A stretch of 64,000 nucleotides of DNA from Himantopus leucocephalus (GCA_003993805.1 RSEF01000031.1:52193907-52257906), one strand, 5' to 3'. Positions 37,730 through 50,520 are shown, counted from the stretch's first letter. Program-made: numbers and translations. Notes: generated by a model not told the origin, from the sequence alone.

Positions 37730-39059
37730 CTCATTAAATGTGCCTTTACAGGCAGAAGAATAAACTCAAATTGAGTTTCAATAAACTACTTCAAGTGTTT
37801 TTTTAAAACACACTTTTGCAGTAACTTGTAACGTGTATGTAATGTAAGGTGCTGCTGTTGTTTAGTGAAAATATTTGGTCAGCCCTTGGAAGTGATGAGG
37901 CATTCCCCAGAGAACATGTATGAGGGTTGATAATCCATGTGATACCATGATGACGTTCGGGCATTTTTATGTTCTATAGTGGAGTGTGTAGGGGAGACTG
38001 TAGTGTTACAGCACCATGTAGGTTTTCCATCACTATCATAAAGGATTCTTAGAGAAGCTTTTGCATTACTGTTGTTCTCAGTCAGTCTGTCATTCAGTCG
38101 AGGAAAGCTCATTTGGTCTAAGGAAGGAAAATTTCCTTTATTTTAACAGTTCTATAATGTTTCACAGTACTCATTTCCATTCCCTAACTGCTGGTGTTTA
38201 GGGAATGTTTTGATAACCTGCCCAAACCGCTTAAGGTTTCCCAGCCAGGCTTTGCCAGTGTCTCCTGGTCAGGGCAGGAGGAGCTGTGCTAGGAGCTGTA
38301 TGGAGCGGTCAGAGAGAGAGCAGCAGCTCTCCTCCGCACTCCCGACAGCTGATGTGTCGAAAGGCATCCCCAAGACATGTCACCCTCTTTCCAAAAAGCC
38401 AGGAACCTGGCATTTGTATGCTTTCAAGTGCTGTAATTTTGAGGCTATACGACTTTCTTTGAAGGTCCTTTGTAAAAAGCAGTATGCCCGTAAGTACTGC
38501 AATGCTAAGGCTGATGTATTAGCTTTGAAAAATGAAGATGAACAAACTTGGAATACAACAGCTCCATCACCACTGTCACACATGTGGGGACTCTTCTGCA
38601 CAGCTTTGAGGTTTGGGTGTCTGGCTTGGGAGAAGAGTGGCCCTGTCTAACTCCCTCTGTTGAATTAATCTGTGTTTACTCTTACGTATAAATTATGTAG
38701 TAATCACTGATGAAGTGATGTAGTTTGTCAGTAGTACATTTAGGCTAGTCTCAAATGTATTAATTCCAGCTTCTGCAAAGTGTCATAATTTAATTGCATT
38801 TTGGAGCAAAGTAAGAACTCACAAAATATATGCAGCTGTTTAATTTTGAGCAGTGTGGGAAATTTGGCATGAGGTACGAGCACCATTCTTCAGTAATGAC
38901 TATTATGTGTAGGAAGCCCTCACTACAGTCAAAAATAGGTTATGAAGAGGACTACAAAAGTGAAACAGTGTATGTAGAAGGTGAAAAACTAAATCTGTCT
39001 AAAGGCTATATTTAAATCACCACTGTCAAGGCTCCCAAGTAACACCACCAAGAAACCTA

Positions 39060-40985
39060 GTTTCAACAAGTAAAGGAGACTAATAGAAGTAATAAGACAG
39101 CTTGCAGCAGGAGTAAGTTGTGTTCAAGTGAGGAAAATAGAAAAGAGTGTAAATGCTGGCAAGTTACATATAAAACCACAGTAAAATCACCCAAAACTGA
39201 ATTTGAGGAGCTTGTTACAGCTGTAAAGGCTAATAATAAAAGAGAGCTGATGAGGCTGATAGATGAGCTGCATGTAAAAGGAATGCTCAGCTCAAATGAG
39301 AAAAACTAACATGGCTATTTCCAGTGTTATTTGTCCAGTTTCCACACTTGAATGTTATTAAATTTTTTTTAACAGGATATAATTCTGAGGAACAGGCTGA
39401 AAATTGACATATCAGTAGAGGAGATCTTAGAACAAATTGATACATCATACAGTAATCAAATTGCAGGATGAGATGTTTTTTAAGCCCAGGGTACTGTAAG
39501 AAGTCAAATATGAAGCTGCAGAACAACCAGCTAGCATGTAACTTACTGCTGAAATCAGCTATTTTCATCAGAGGAATGGAAAAAGAGTAAATGTGATAGT
39601 CTTTGAAAGGCCTCCAGGAGTGATTCATAGTGATTCCTGTGTACCAGGAGGAAATAATATATTGTGGGGGGAAGTCAGCACAGGTTTCTTTTTAAAAAAA
39701 ACTTACTGGAATTCATTGAAGGAGTCAGGGATGACATGAAAAAGAAAGATCTTGTCGGTAAGAGAGTACGTGGATTTCCAACGAGCTGTCAACAAGCTTA
39801 CCAAATGCTTTTAAAGACACTGTCATGGTATAGGAGGAGGGAGTCCCCTTATGAGTTAATAATTGGTTAAAAGGAAAAAAAACCATGTTCATATTTTACA
39901 GATTAAGTAAGTTGTTACTGGTGCAGTGTTACTAAGGCCTGCACTGACATAGTTCTGAATAAAAGGAAAAAAAATTAATAGAAGCTAACAAACTTCGCTG
40001 TTTTTTTTCTGACATTATTTAGAATACTTTAATCTAAAGCTGATTATGATGAGTTGGGGAATTATTTCATGATGCTGAATGATTGGAGGATAAAATGACA
40101 CGAGATTCAGTTCTAGTAAATGTGAAATTATGGGGAAAATAACTCACTCTGTAAACACAATGGTGGCCTCTAAATGAGCTATTACAACTCAGGAAAGAGC
40201 TTGGAGTGATTGTGAATAGTTCCCTGAGAACATCAGTTAGTTCTCAATGGCAGTCAAAAACCCTCAAAGCAAATAGGATGTTAGGAATTATGAGGTGTTG
40301 AGAACAAAACAGAAAAACATCGTCATTCCACTCATTATGTGGGCCCCCATCTTGAACACTGCATGGAGTCTGGACACCATATCAAAAAGGATACGAAGAA
40401 TTTAAAAAAAAAAGTACAGAGGAGGGTTACAAGGATGATCAGAGGCATGAAATGCTTTTCAGACAAAGAAAGATTAGACAAAGATTCTTCAGCTTGGAAA
40501 ATAGATGGCTGAGGAAGGAATATGACAAATCTATAAAATCATGAAAGGTGTAGAGAAGATGAATAGGGAATGGTTTTATGCTTTTTTTCATAACAGAGAA
40601 GCTAAGGGGCATCAAGTTTAAATTATCAGGCAGGAGATCGCTACTGAAAGAGAGGCAGTACTATTTCATATACGTCCCAATTATATTGTGGAACTCATTG
40701 CCACAGCGTACTATCTAGGAGAAAGGGATAAATGCATTCAAAAAACCCATCTGACAGTACTAGGGTGGGATAGGTGCACTGAGCGATTGTGCATGCTTGC
40801 TGGTTGTAAACTCTGGCTGGGGAGGCTCCAAAGTTACTGGTCGCCAAAACCAGGGAAGGATCACTCTAACCTCTCTGTTCTCATACTGTTCCCCTGACCA
40901 GTCTGCCAGTTGTCAGAAACGGGACCCTGGGACCTTGGTCTGACCAGGATGGCTGCTCTTATGAGTATGACTTTATTACATGAAG
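39060..40985 (+). mobile_element. Long ancient CR1 (L3-like) LINE, inactive
   Basis: About 1.9 kb collinear with ORF2 and the 3' UTR of the old CR1 group common in turtles and crocodilians. The landmarks, in order, are: 'aagagtgtaaatgctggcaa' (39148); 'gaggagatcttagaacaaat' (39418); 'attcattgaaggagtcaggg' (39711) in the reverse-transcriptase region; 'actgtcatggtataggagg' (39820); 'agagcttggagtgattgtga' (40196); 'atcttgaacactgcatggag' (40351); 'cagaggagggttacaaggat' (40418); 'tataaaatcatgaaaggtgt' (40532); and a 3' end 'cttggtctgaccaggatggc' (40933). The reading frame is broken many times, and a stretch near 39890-40020 is deleted or unrecognisable. It cannot be active. The 5' limit is uncertain. 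Confidence 0.85.
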
Positions 40986-43900
40986 ATTTTAGAGATGAAC
41001 ACGAAAACGTGTTTTTTCTGAACTTTGTCACAGGTGATCAGAAAGTTGGTGTATTGGCCTTTGTCTTTCTGTCAGCTGACAATGAAGTAGACAGTGTAAT
41101 GATGTTTGAATATATGAGATGTGTCTCAGGACTTTGTTACGTGGACTGCTTTTTTTTTTCCATCATGATTTTAGTAGTGTACGGAAATGCTGTGGTTCAA
41201 AGGTTAGGATGACAGCATTTCATGTGCTCTCATCTTTCTTAATTTCAACCACATGTGCAAAGTCCAACTTGCTGTCTTTATTTTGCTTTCTCGGGTAGCA
41301 GCTTCAGTTTTGGACACAATTGTTTGTAAATCTCTTTTCAGATATTAAAATAAGAACAGTTTGGAAATCAGGAAAGCTGGACCATTATCTTATTATGTCA
41401 GTGTCTCTGACAAAACATAAATCTGAACATTTTTTCCTTCACAGGGAGGCTGAGATGTATGTTGCATTATTGTTACTGTAAAGTATCGTGGTTCTCCTAA
41501 TGTTCAACATATACTACTGGACTCGAAAATTTAAATGAAGAGACTCATATTCAGGGAGAAGACGTTCAATTATTTCTTTTAAATTTCTCATTTTGTGCTC
41601 CGTTGAAGGTTGTATTATGAATATAAAGAAGACTGCAATTTTTTTATCCGGATGAAGTCTTTGTATTTCTCTAGTTTTAATGGCATAATCAGTGATTGAT
41701 CTTTGCTGTTCTTTAGCTGCTGAGGACAAATAGAGGGTGCTTCTGAATTAAATGCGTCTTTAACAGCTTCTGGGAAGGCCTGAGATGGAAGTTTAAATAA
41801 TTACTAACGTATTTTATTGACACATATTTTATGGCACTGAAAGGTCTCATTTTGCAGAGTCTTCTAACTTATCAATGCTTTGCTCTTTCACATCAATAGG
41901 TAAAACTTCATTCAGTAGTTCTACCAGACAGCCAAGAATATTTTTCTTTCAGAAACAATGGTCTCTTATCTCCACTGCATGTTCCTTTTGGCCATTTTGT
42001 TGTCCAGTCAACACTTGTTTTGTAAAAATTCCACTAGTTTTATGTCTGTTAAGTTAGTTGTGGTAATCGCCAAATGCTAATTAACTGCTTGTAGTATTGA
42101 TCAGCAGTTTTCATTTTTTACAGTTTTGAGTGAAAAATTATAAATCAGGATATTCAATATTGTGAAGACTGTAACGTAAGTGAGTTAGCGAGCTTTATGT
42201 AGAACCACAGAAGACTTTCTTGTCTCGCGAAGCAAATGAGCAGTTTTCTCTCTCCACCAGCTGCTCAGTTCTCACAATCTTTTTGAGTCTTTTCAGTTTC
42301 AGTTCCATTTATTTCCCACATTCTTTCCTCCAGTCACAAGTTACACCTGTTTCACATGTTTGTAGGCTCTAGACTCATATTTTTTATTGTGTTTCTTAAC
42401 TGCAATAAGAAAAATATTAGTGGATTTTTTCCCCCTTAAAAATTTAATGTTCAATCTTAAACTTAAAAACTTCCAATGTACAAAATACAAGAACTCTAGA
42501 CCGTAGTTGGGTCTCGTGCATCTTGCGTAGGTAATGACCAAGAACTGGGAATTGAGTCATAATGTCGATGTGGTAGCATGAAGGTCAGTAAGATTAGATA
42601 TCAAGTACAGTTTGATCTTGCCCTGTATATTGTTAGCAACTGTGCAAAATACTAACTAGTATGCTGCTGAAATACTCTATAGACTTGTAGTACTGTATTA
42701 GGGGATAGCTCATGCGAGATAGAACTCATACAGAAAAATTCATTCACTGCTTGAAAACCTTAAGAACGTCATAATGTATGTAGAGTGCATAACTCAGAGA
42801 ATTCACCATAACTGCCTACATTCATAAACCTTAAGGTGTAGTTCTGTGTTGGAAAAATAAATCTGAGAAGAGTAAAATTAAACTTTAAACAGTACTTTGA
42901 AACAGTAAATCATCAGCAGAATTTAGATTGGTTTGACATTCCTAGCTACATATTATTGGAAGATTATTATTGCATGTGAATAACAATGTTGAATCAAATT
43001 GTAAAATTGAAATAATTGAAGTTCAGCATTTTACTGAATTTATTTGATTTGTGTTTAAATAAAAGATCAGAAATAAGTGTTCATGAGTAAGTCCAGAAGA
43101 GAAAGTGGCTAATAAATATAAATTATTTTATGCAAACTCAGTGTGTCTAGCACTAAATGGTGTTTTATGTTGATTTGTCAATAAGGTCAGGTTGTGCACA
43201 GGAGTGACCTTTATGTGCATTCTTTAGTGAACTGTTGATCTAATGAATTACTACTATTTGAAAATAAATTAGTTTGAAGAAAAGTTTCCAAATGTGATTG
43301 AGGAAGAGAATGAAGGGTTATTTTTTATGATCTTGGTAGGTATTTTTAATGTTTTAAAAAAAATAATGTATCTGCAGAAGTGTGAACTAGTTATATCTTC
43401 TAGTACACAATTACTAAGTCCTAGTGTTTCCTAAATACTAAACAAAAATTAGTTTATAAATGCTAAAACCTGCAGATAATGTATATCTTTGAAATACAAG
43501 TTCACAATGTCTTATCTTAATTCCAGTATCGTAAGTATTCAGTTTATGTGCAAAAGTCAATGACATCTTGCCAGGTACTATCTCAGCTTTTTAGCTAAAG
43601 GAAGTCTGACTTTTTACCTAAGCCATGTTAAATTTTAAGACGTTAGTACCGCTACTTCAGAAGCAGCAATGTGACCTGACTGTATCCCCAGTGTGACACC
43701 TGTTGTACTTACATATTCAAAACTCTTTTCAATAGAAGGTATTTTTTACCACGTTTTCTATTTTCTCACAAAATGTGAGAGAAGGTGGGTGCGTTTCCTG
43801 GTGTAGAGAGCGCAAGCTGAGGCACGTGAGATGTGATGTCATTTTGGAGCAGGGAAATAAGGTCTTTGGTGGGATGGCAGATGCTGAAGAGAGACATGAC

Positions 43901-45116
43901 TGTTCTTCCAGTCAGGAATTCCTCTTGCTCTAGTAGCCTCATTGACTTCATTAAAAAAAATGTTAGGTAGGACTCGCATCACCAAAAGTCTGGAGGTTCA
44001 CGCTGGATTAATTTTTCCTAAAGTAAGGGTAATTTAGGAATACATACCCACATATGAGAGAAAAGCTGACATAATCCAAATGGCCGTGCCTCCTGTCTCA
44101 ACGCAACGGCTGTAGTCTTGACCTGCTTTTCATCGCTGCTGCAGTGCATGAGACAGTCCAGGGTTGTTCCTCGTAGATGTACAGTGAGCCTGCACGGGTC
44201 GTGGGATGTCGAGTTCAGTAGGACAGGGAGATTTGCCTGTCCTGTTCTTCCTTTTCTACATATTCACGTGATAGAAAGGGAAGAATGAGTAGATGGGGTG
44301 TTTCTTTCTGTCCTCGAAGTATGTACACCAGCGAGGTGTTCTTTTGCCTTGCACCAGGCTTGCCAAAACAAGTGTAGACCTGTTTTATAGAATTTCTGTT
44401 TTTGGTGAACAAAAAGTGTTACTTTTCTCTCTGGACTAAGGACAAAACTTGGAATTAGATTGTGGTTTTCTGAATATCAAAGCTGGTTTTTGATCTGTTC
44501 TGTAGCAAAGCATCTGAGTGCTGGCCCAGGTTGCAGGACTCTTAATGATGCCATTATTTAGACCCAAACTGGATTTCTATATTTTATTAGGCCTATCCTA
44601 TTAAATTTGTAATAGACAAATTTACAACACTGGTTCATATGCAGCTTATTGGCTATTTATGTTGAGGTGGCTGAGGTGGAACTCTAGGATTTTTTTCATA
44701 TTATGGAAGACTTTTATTGTTGCTTCAGGCATATCAGAGGTGACAAATTACTTTATTTCCCCCACCCCCAAATTGTTCTTTTATGGACTTTCTTTTTTGC
44801 CAGTAAATTTCTGTAAACAACTGATGTTTCAAAGTTTTAGTATACTTTTTACCCCTTTGTTTGATTTAAATCTCCCTTGGATTACTGTTCTAAACTGCGG
44901 TATATTTTTGTGATTTTGAAGTTACATTGCACAACATACAACCTTTACTTTATTTTTAGTTAGTACTGGGCACACATTATTCCTTATAATATGGATAAAA
45001 ATAGCTGTTAAATGGTGGAATTTTTTATATCAATTAGGTGGCTAACTTTATAACTACAGATGTTCTTTTAAAAGATTTTATTGATGCATAAAAGTGTGTG
45101 CTGTCTGTGATTGCAG

Positions 45117-45308
45117 GTTGATGCGACTGAGAGTGAACCAAAGAGCTTTATATTTATGAGTGAAGACGCATTAACAAATCCTGATAAGCTGTTGGTCCTA
45201 ATTCATGGTAATGGTGTTGTCAGAGCGGGTCAGTGGGCTAGAAGACTTATCATTAACGAAGATCTGGACAGCGGCACGCAGATACCGTATATAAAGAGAG
45301 CTGTTGAG
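45117..45308 (+). CDS. FAM172A: FAM172A coding exon 5 (ARB2/hydrolase-like core start)
   Basis: The acceptor is TGATTGCAG ending at 45116 and the donor is GAG|GTAAGT. The exon has 192 bases (64 codons), phase 0 at both ends, residues 126-189. It opens [20 protein letters not shown] and continues through [34 protein letters not shown] and [16 protein letters not shown] is the beta-strand/oxyanion-loop segment typical of the alpha/beta-hydrolase-like ARB2 fold. The nucleophile elbow lies in a later exon outside this window. Human has AVA at the end where this sequence has AVE. The donor is strong, so the difference is probably substitution rather than misplacement. Confidence 0.97.
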
Positions 45309-45326
45309 GTAAGTGGAAGTTCATAT

Positions 45327-45375
45327 ATGTGTGGTTGTGTGTGCGTATGCACGTGTGTGTCTGTACCTGTGTATG
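45327..45375. repeat. GT-rich simple repeat just after exon 5
   Basis: Imperfect TG/TGTG tract starting about 20 bases downstream of the exon 5 donor. GT-rich tracts this close to a donor can bind splicing factors; that is inference only. Confidence 0.7.
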
Positions 45376-48300
45376 AAGAGCTCTAAGTTTGTGATGTTTT
45401 AATTTGTTAAATAGTGTTCAAATGATCAATATGATCATTTTATTTATGGTGGGAATACTTGCTTGGTTTTTTTCAGAACTTTTTTCTAATAGAACCGAGT
45501 TTCTCTCTTACAGTAAAAGAAACCTTAGTTGTGTGTCATGTTGTTGTGGCGGCACTGCCATGTAGTTTAATATGGCAGCTAACGTGACAAGAGCCCTTAG
45601 CAGGCGATGAGATGCAATAGAAGGCACTACAGAAATTTGTTATGATTTGAAGTGTTTTCTTTTACATTTCATTAAATTTGTACGTATTCTCACTCAACGT
45701 CTGTTGTAATCTCATGATAACATGAGCTTTCATGATAACAGCAGGCTTTTTTGCTAGGCTTGTTCTGAATTTATTAGAGGCACAGTCTTTTTCAGTTTTG
45801 CACTGAATACTGATTCATTCTGATTCACCTATCAATAGTTGACAGTAAAAAACATTTACATTTTATGGACACTGTTTTGTTACATTAAGATCTACGTGAG
45901 AGACAATGCACAATTTGTATAATTTTTTTAACATAGGAACTTTGTAGGTGTAATTCGTCTCTTGCATCTTGCTCCCTAAATGAAACTTCCTGTAGTAAAC
46001 ATTAGAAAAGCCTATTTAAGACTTGCTATTTCTATTATATTTACCAAGCTAAGCTAATGTTCTAAATACCAGTGTTGTCACTGTGATTATTGCACGTTTT
46101 GCTAAATGAAGTTGAATTTTTTGCAGATGGCTTTAAAGCATTCAGTATAGAAAATGGTTCTCTTCGAACATGTTTTCCTTTTTTCTAATAAAGCAAAGAA
46201 AGGAAACATATTAAAACATTGGGCCATTAAGTTACTTTTGGTTTGTATAATCCACTAACAAAGCACCAGACCACACTTTGTGTGAAAAAGAAACGTAGTC
46301 TTGTGAAAGTGATGCTTGCTGCCTTCTAACATAAAATTTTTGTTCATTTTAAATCAAGACTCAGAGGCAGAACAAAAAATACTTTAGGTTATTGAGTGTA
46401 ATATAGGTGTATGGTATGTCCAGTGTAGCAGGTTAATTTCTAGAGTGCAAGTTCCCAAACCTTTCCCAAGAAACCCAAAAAGCTGTAGGTACTTAAATTT
46501 TCATAGCGGTGCTTACATGCCTGCATTTTCATTTTTTTTCTAGAGGTGCTGCTGTCTTAGCTAACATGAGAGGCTGAGCATTTAAAACTGGGATACTATC
46601 CCTAAATTGAATGATAATCTTTAAGAGAGTATTTCTAGGAGAGGAGAGTTACAGTCCTTTTTTGTGTTTTGTTACTTTTATTTTACACAATGATTGTGCC
46701 AGTGTGACAGAGATCAGACCTCTGTTCCCTCAGATGGTTATTATCCTTATAAACAGATTACGTATTTGTGCATTTTGAATGCTTCTTTTAAAAAGACAGG
46801 AAAAAACCCAAAGAGTTTGATGAAAAACTGTCTTAAAAAATGGAATCACGTTGGGACATCAGACTTCGTGCTCTTACCTTTTGACTTCCTTCTTTCTTAG
46901 CATGGTTTTTAAATGTGTAGTTCTCTTTAGTCAAGTAATTCCAGCTACTATAAAACCCATTCTCCCTTTTTGTGCATCTTAAAATTCTGGTAAATGAACT
47001 ACATGTTTAGAACACATGCTATTTGCAATCATTTTTTTCATGCAAAATGAAGATGAAAATGTGTTGAGATTTTTGTATCCTGTAATCACTGTGGTGGGAA
47101 TTGGATGTATATCTGGTTAGATAAGGCAATATTTTATGGAAGTCAAACCTCACTGAAGGTATTTGGAATCATTATGTTTTGACTAAAAAGAGAATGCAGA
47201 TAGTTACATGCTGATATCATGTCTACTTCATGTACAGATCATATAAATTACTCTTCCAAATGCAGGAAATTATGGTAGAGTGAGTATAAGGACTCCAATT
47301 TTAGTTGATAGTAATAAAAATTGCATCCTTTCCTGGGTTTTCTGGTGTTCAGTCCTCTAGTTGATTTAGGCACTTCTGTCTCTTATGAAATGAAAATGAC
47401 TGGTCTAGACGGAAAATGGCCTGAATGAAAATTGTGGTAACTCCTCATACAATGTTGCCTCTTTGAAGTAGGGAATTATTTTCCTTGATCTTCCACTGTT
47501 TCTTCTATGAAGAGGTCTTATCCTTGAATGAAACCAGCAGACCTTATGAAAGCATAAGATTACAGTGCTGATGACAGGAGAACATGGATTTTTTTTTCCT
47601 AATAAACTATGTGAATTTGAAGTGGATAATAGTATCTGGGATTTGAAAATTCTGCTGATCTGTTGTGCGTGTGAAACATATGCAGGTAGCTTAAAACATT
47701 TGCTGGAGACTAGGTTTTCATTAAAAAAAAAAATTAAAATGTAAACAGTAGTGCTAAAATGTCTTTTGTGCAAAAACTAGTTCAGAAATGTCACCTCTGT
47801 TTTCCTTAAAACAAAACAAAACAGACAAACAAAAAAACCCCTCTAGGTAGGTCAAAACTGTACCTTTTTCTCTACTGCTTTTCCCTGTGGAGAATGATGA
47901 GACTATCACATGCAAGTTTCAGTTTATTTCTGGGAAAAACTGAAAACAGGGATGTAAAAGCTGGAGTTACCAGTGAGCAGTGGATTGAGCAGGATGAACT
48001 GATACTGCTCTCCTAACCAGGAAGTTAAGGGAAGAAAAGAAACTATTTCTTTCTGGTGCAGCACATTAGAGGAAAAAAAAAAAAATACTTTTAAAGCATG
48101 TATGAAATAAGGGAGCAATGTAAAGGCCTAAAATTTATCGTGCTTCTAGTGACTTGGGGCTGATACGCATTGGAAAGAAAAGATCCAAGAAGTATCCTGG
48201 TAGGAATTTGAGTAGCTAGAAAAGTGTTTTTTCTTTTCATCTGAGTGGTTCCGGTAGGGAATACTTCTGCTTCCATCTTTTATGTCAAATTCTGTTGTGT

Positions 48301-48724
48301 TATAGGTGTTGGGAGTAGCTTACAAGGTTTTATGTGAAGTGGTAAGATTAATGTGTTAATTCAGAATTTCAAGCTTGGTCGTGTAAAAGAGATTTTGAAA
48401 TATGAAAGAAGAAGAGAACAAACAAGTGACGAGATAGAGAACAGATTGTACGAAAAGGAGGAGGGAGAAAAGTGTATACAATGTGAGAGACAGATATGTG
48501 TAAATACATTAAAACACGGTAGGAAAAGATCCACTTTAGAAAAACAAGTATAAAAAAGGCAAATGTGACAACAAAAAGCAGTAAGGCAGTAAGAAAAGCT
48601 TAATTAAATTATAACAAATACATATTAGAAAGATATTTAAAACAAAAAAAAAAGATGGCAACTTCCTGTGAATATGGTAAGAAATAAATACTGCATAGGT
48701 TTGTTGTTTTGTTAAAACAGAACT

Positions 48725-48850
48725 TTTCTACTGAAACTCTCTGTGGTGGGAAGTGCTGATTTTTGACAGCAGCAGTCATCTGATGTGTCAGAGACTGAAG
48801 TTCAAGTCCCTCCTCTGGGAATGAGGGACTATTCCGCTTTTAATGATAAT
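48725..48850 (+). repeat. tRNA-derived SINE remnant with recognisable B box
   Basis: AGTTCAAGTCC at 48799-48809 matches the RNA polymerase III B-box consensus at 10 of 11 positions. It is embedded in 'gagactgaagttcaagtccc' and 'tcctctggg', the usual MIR/turtle-SINE context, with a diverged head ('ctgtggtgggaagtgctga') upstream. Confidence 0.5.
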
Positions 48851-48874
48851 ACCGCACTGAAGCTATTCCACCTT

Positions 48875-48922
48875 TTATAAATAAATAAATGTAAATTATA
48901 TAAATATAAATAAACAAACATA
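48875..48922. repeat. (TAAA)n-type low-complexity tract
   Basis: Imperfect 'ataaataaataaatg' and 'ataaataaacaaaca' runs; it may be the tail of the adjacent SINE-like remnant. Confidence 0.7.
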
Positions 48923-49554
48923 GATTAGAAGAGGAATTTTAATTTGTCTCTTCTACATTTTGTATCAAGGTCTCATTCACTGTCCGTGGAGTCAGGCTCT
49001 TCTCAGATCAGCTATTTCATCATACAGTGAGATTAGTTATTATTTAGTCATGTATACAGTGACTGAAGCAGCGCCAGGAGGACATGGTGAGAGACAGAGG
49101 TAAATTCTTTAATTCAGTGATGAGGACATTTACTTGGGGTGTCAAGAATTAAGGATTTACGTTGCTGGTTTCATTTAGGTCATTCGGGGACTGCCATGTT
49201 CTCTATGAGAAGCTCGGCCACCAGACTCTGTCAGAGGAGGAAGTTATGAAGAGTCTCTGGTTCGCTGCTGGGTGGTGACCACGTGGATGGTGGTCTAAAT
49301 ATTTGGCTGGGAGATGTAGCAGTCATACCAGTGTTACAGGGGAACAACCAGTAAGGGGAGCAAAAGCTGGGTACCTCTCTGTGCAGTGGCGTTCCTTCTG
49401 TAGGGGTTGGAGAAGCGAATTCTGTGCTTTGAAGTCCGCTGAGTGTTAGGCAAGGAGAAGCTGAAGTTGATCTACTCACAGAGGAGGTTTCTTTCTTGGG
49501 GAAGCGGGAGCTCAGCTTACCTAAGTTTGGACATGGAGAAGAATTTTGGAGTAC

Positions 49555-49740
49555 TCTTACAGTCTAGAAGGTTCTTGGAGTGTGTTGAGGATAACTTCCT
49601 NNNNNNNNNNNNNNNNNNNNNNNNNNNNNNNNNNNNNNNNNNNNNNNNNNNNNNNNNNNNNNNNNNNNNNNNNNNNNNNNNNNNNNNNNNNNNNNNNNNN
49701 CCCTTCCAACCTCAACAATTCTATGATTCTATGATTCTAT
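49555..49740 (+). mobile_element. CR1 LINE, 5'-truncated in the endonuclease domain, middle lost in a gap
   Basis: Left of the gap the + frame reads QSRRFLECVEDNF, the conserved segment near the end of the CR1 ORF2 endonuclease domain. Right of the gap the sequence is the CR1 3' terminus: 'cccttccaacctcaacaatt' then ATTCTATG-type 8-mers to 49740. The whole reverse-transcriptase region and most of the 3' UTR should lie between, so the 100 Ns probably stand for about 2 kb unless the copy is internally deleted. Sequence left of about 49555 no longer resembles CR1. Confidence 0.85.
49601..49700. other. Assembly gap (100 N)
   Basis: Exactly 100 undetermined bases inside a CR1; the true length is unknown. 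Confidence 0.99.
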
Positions 49741-50006
49741 TCTTATCTTTGATACCTTTCCTCTAGGGAATAAAGAGGACATCGGCATACTGCACGAGTA
49801 CAAAGAAACTGCTGGATGCTTTCTTTGTCTTTGGAAATTCATTACATTTGTTACCTAAGAGGGCTGTGGTCCCGAAGATGCTAATAAAATTCAACCACAG
49901 CAACTGACAGTTACTTAATTTTTTTAAAAATTATTTTTTTTAAAAGCCATCCAAGAATTTTGCCTTGTTTCAAATTCAGCACACTTTGAGATGGCTTAGA
50001 TTTTTT

Positions 50007-50023
50007 TTATTATTATTATTATT
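50007..50023. repeat. (TTA)n microsatellite
   Basis: Five to six TTA/ATT units preceded by a T run. Confidence 0.8.
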
Positions 50024-50490
50024 TAAAGGAGAATTAATACTTGGCATAGAGGTAATAGCACCAGAAAAATAGCTTCTTCAAAGAACCTGGGTGAGTTTCT
50101 CAGAAGAAATGCAGCAGCACCTAAAAATCTGACTTTCCATGAACAAATGAAAAAAAATAAGGTTTTCTTGAGATGGGCATCAACTGTGGAAATCTTTGTT
50201 TAGTGACTGATAAAACATTATTTTCGGCTTCAAGTTTCTCTTGTGTTTATCCTACTCTTCTTACTGCATTTTCTTAACAATTTCTGTATTTGAGAATATT
50301 TTTGGTCCGAATATTTGATTTATTCACTCATATTAATATCATTCATTTGTATAAAACTACCAGGTCAGTAATATTTCCTGAGAATTGCTGAGGGTAGTTA
50401 CTTTCTTCAGCATGCAATAAGATGTCATCAGTTTTGTAACTCAAACTGAATGGAACAACAAAGTCATTCAGTTTAAATAAATACTACTTT

Positions 50491-50520
50491 TACTACTTTT
50501 TTTACTACTAAAAAGTAGTA
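50491..50520. repeat. Perfect inverted repeat, 11-base arms, 8-base loop
   Basis: TACTACTTTTT at 50491-50501 is the exact reverse complement of AAAAAGTAGTA at 50510-50520. A further partial copy of the left arm (TACTACTTT) lies at 50482-50490, so the hairpin probably arose from local triplet-like slippage. Confidence 0.85.

Larger units (their letters stand above)
37392..45116 (+). other. FAM172A intron between coding exons 4 and 5
   Basis: 7725 bases, GT to AG. It contains a 60-base CR1 tail (37669) and the long ancient L3-like CR1 (39060-40985). The remaining sequence, 37730-39059 and 40986-45116, is AT-rich and holds nothing I can name. Confidence 0.85.
8117..45308 (+). other. FAM172A: FAM172A gene, 5' part (five coding exons; continues past the right edge)
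   Basis: Five exons on the + strand splice into one open frame of 189 residues with no stop. The frame aligns without gaps to my memory of human FAM172A residues 1-189, differing at a modest number of sites (for example VFNE for AFNE and CHLKKVTLP for CNLKKVSIP). Exon sizes in coding bases are 106, 102, 101, 66 and 192; splice phases are 1, 1, 0, 0, 0. Introns are 3319, 2637, 22926 and 7725 bases, and the last runs off the window. From knowledge of the family, FAM172A is an ARB2-type alpha/beta-hydrolase-like protein. It is reported to act with Argonaute and chromatin factors in cotranscriptional splicing control, and it has a C-terminal ER-retention-like tetrapeptide. The second half, with the nucleophile-elbow region and C terminus, is not in this window. 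No promoter or 5' non-coding exon could be recognised upstream. Confidence 0.97.
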
